A stretch of DNA of 24,663 nt, taken from positions 1 through 24,663 of the forward strand of contig NZ_CALIST010000041.1 of assembly GCF_938041645.1 (NCBI RefSeq), in the 5' to 3' direction. Origin of the DNA: an uncultured Campylobacter sp. (GTDB lineage: Bacteria > Campylobacterota > Campylobacteria > Campylobacterales > Campylobacteraceae). The position numbers were made by a program, and so were the translations under genes. Position 1 is the first letter of the stretch; each line of letters opens with the position of its first letter. The notes under the pieces were generated by a model, which was not told the origin of the DNA, did no database searches, and saw nothing but the letters and a program-made list of their open reading frames with translations. Below are positions 23,582 through 24,663 of this stretch, one piece after another.

Positions 23582-24600
23582 TCTACAGAGATTTTAACCT
23601 CACGAAATTTATTGCAGCCGCCGGTTGAGCCGCCAAGCTTGACCCGGCGGGTCTAACCGAAAATCTTGGAAATTTAATCGAGCCTAATGCAAGCCTGCTT
23701 TCGTCCACCTGCAGCAACGAAGATGCGAGCGTATTTCGCATAAATGACGATCTTGCGCTAGTGCAAACGCTCGATTTCATCACCCCTCTGGTGGATGATC
23801 CGTTTATTTTCGGACAGATCGCAGCAGCAAACTCCCTAAGCGACGTATTTGCGATGGGCGGCGAAGTGATAAACGCCCTAAACATCGTGGGTTTTGACGA
23901 TTGTCATTTCTCAAACGAAATTTTGCGCGAAATTCTGCGCGGCGGTAAAGACAAGATCAAAGAGTGCGGAGGGGTCTTGGTGGGCGGACACACTATCTCT
24001 ACTCCCGAAATTTATTACGGGCTTAGCGTCACGGGGCGCGTAAATCCGCGTAAATTTTGGAGTAATAATACAGCGCGCGAAGGCGACCTACTGATCCTAA
24101 CAAAGCCCATAGGCACGGGCATCATCGCTACGGCTATTAAGGCGAAATTTCTTAAATTTGAAGAATTTCGTGACGCGGTAGAGAGCATGATTTTGCTAAA
24201 TTTTTATGCCGTGGGCGCGCTAGCGGGTTTAAAAATACATGCCGCAACGGACGTGACGGGCTTTGGACTGCTTGGACACGCGCTTGAGATGATAAATGAG
24301 AAGGTAAGTTTTAAAATTTATCCTAGCAAAATTCCGCTTTTAAAAAGCGCCCTCAGATGCCTTGATGAGGGTCTGATCCCCGCCGGAAGCTATAAAAATT
24401 TAAAATTTATCGTACCGGACATTGATTCCGAACCGGACATAGCGCTTTGCGACGCACAAACCAGCGGCGGACTTCTGCTTGCCGTAGCGGAAAAGGACGC
24501 GGCGCGAGCGCTTGTAAATTTAAAAAACGCAGGCTACGCTAGTAGCGCTATCATCGGCGAAGTAGTAGCACGCTCCAAACATAAAATTTATTTAGTTTAA
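23578..24600 (+). CDS. selD: Selenide, water dikinase SelD, a selenoprotein with in-frame UGA (Sec17)
   Basis: 340 aa when TGA 23626-23628 is read as selenocysteine: MIYRDFNLTKFIAAAGUAAK continues in frame to LDPAGL and on to LDFITPLVDDPFIFGQIAAA. The UGA falls at residue 17, with Lys at 20, exactly where E. coli SelD has its essential Cys17 and Lys20. Later motifs are GGHTIS, DVTGFGLLGHA and CDAQTSGGLLLA, typical of the family (PurM-like fold). The enzyme makes selenophosphate from selenide and ATP for Sec-tRNA synthesis, so its own production depends on its product. ATG 23578 overlaps the yedF stop. A reading that starts after the UGA (for example at GTG 23761) loses the catalytic segment and is wrong. 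The stop is TAA 24598-24600. Confidence 0.93.
23623..23658 (+). promoter_or_regulatory. Candidate bacterial SECIS hairpin at the selD UGA
   Basis: The mRNA beside the UGA can fold: CCGCC (23630-23634) pairs with GGCGG (23646-23650) around an 11-base loop, and GGTT (23623-23626) can pair with AACC (23655-23658) at the base, so the UGA sits in the lower stem. Bacterial SECIS elements lie just after the UGA within the coding region and recruit SelB. The loop sequence was not matched to a consensus, and the inner pairing between the two helices is imperfect. Confidence 0.55.
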
Positions 24601-24638
24601 AATCTTTTTTATTCAGCCCCCTTTAAGCATCGCTCTTG

Positions 24639-24644
24639 TATAAT
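24639..24644 (+). promoter_or_regulatory. -10 box for a gene beyond the window
   Basis: CTTGTATAATCAC contains TATAAT 39 bases after the selD stop. No start codon follows before the window ends, so the gene it would serve is unseen. Confidence 0.35.
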
Positions 24645-24663
24645 CACAATTCTGTTTCGCACC

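Noticed and set aside
23761..24600. SelD as a truncated pseudogene starting at GTG 23761
   Set aside because: The upstream frame is intact apart from one TGA placed exactly at the catalytic Cys position and starts with an ATGA overlap, which fits selenocysteine and not decay.

Overview
The main part of the window (about 4.2 kb to the end) is a Campylobacter-type chromosome, most likely from an anaerobic oral species of the gracilis/showae/rectus kind. The clues are AAATTTTAAA-rich spacers, GCG/CGC/GGC-biased codons with moderate GC, a 70-residue S21 protein, the combination of class Ia and class III ribonucleotide reductases, a formate dehydrogenase cytochrome b gene beside selenium genes, and carboxynorspermidine decarboxylase. 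The species assignment is inference.

Positions 1 to about 4.2 kb look foreign. They begin with the 3' end of an IS5-like transposase of actinobacterial type, followed by a tight five-gene operon: large DJ-1/PfpI protein, ThDP-dependent decarboxylase-like enzyme, small DJ-1/PfpI protein, EthD-domain protein and the start of a short-chain dehydrogenase (SDR). Codon use differs from the rest of the window. The SDR gene appears to be an in-frame chimera: its first ~75 codons are foreign and of a classical SDR type, and the rest is a Campylobacter YdfG-like gene, with the switch near the conserved NNAG motif. This is either a real recombination point at a transfer boundary or an assembly chimera, which the sequence alone cannot decide.

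From 4.7 to 11.7 kb there are an NhaC-family antiporter, the CrcB fluoride channel, three unfamiliar minus-strand genes for envelope or membrane proteins (one a secreted clan GH-A-like hydrolase), rpsU and an LpoB-like lipoprotein. From 11.8 to 16.4 kb is a deoxyribonucleotide block: nrdD, a 54-aa ORF, nrdG and nrdB. NrdD ends after its zinc-binding cysteines, and its glycyl-radical segment is encoded by the separate 54-aa ORF, so the class III reductase appears to be split into two polypeptides. After pcm comes a degenerate McrB-like AAA+ protein followed by an AT-rich unknown gene.

From 19.9 kb to the end the genes converge on formate respiration: moaE and moaD (molybdopterin synthase), fdhC, yedF and selD, with nspC (polyamine synthesis) in between. 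SelD carries an in-frame UGA at codon 17 with a hairpin beside it, so it is itself a selenoprotein. A standard ORF caller truncates it by about 60 residues.
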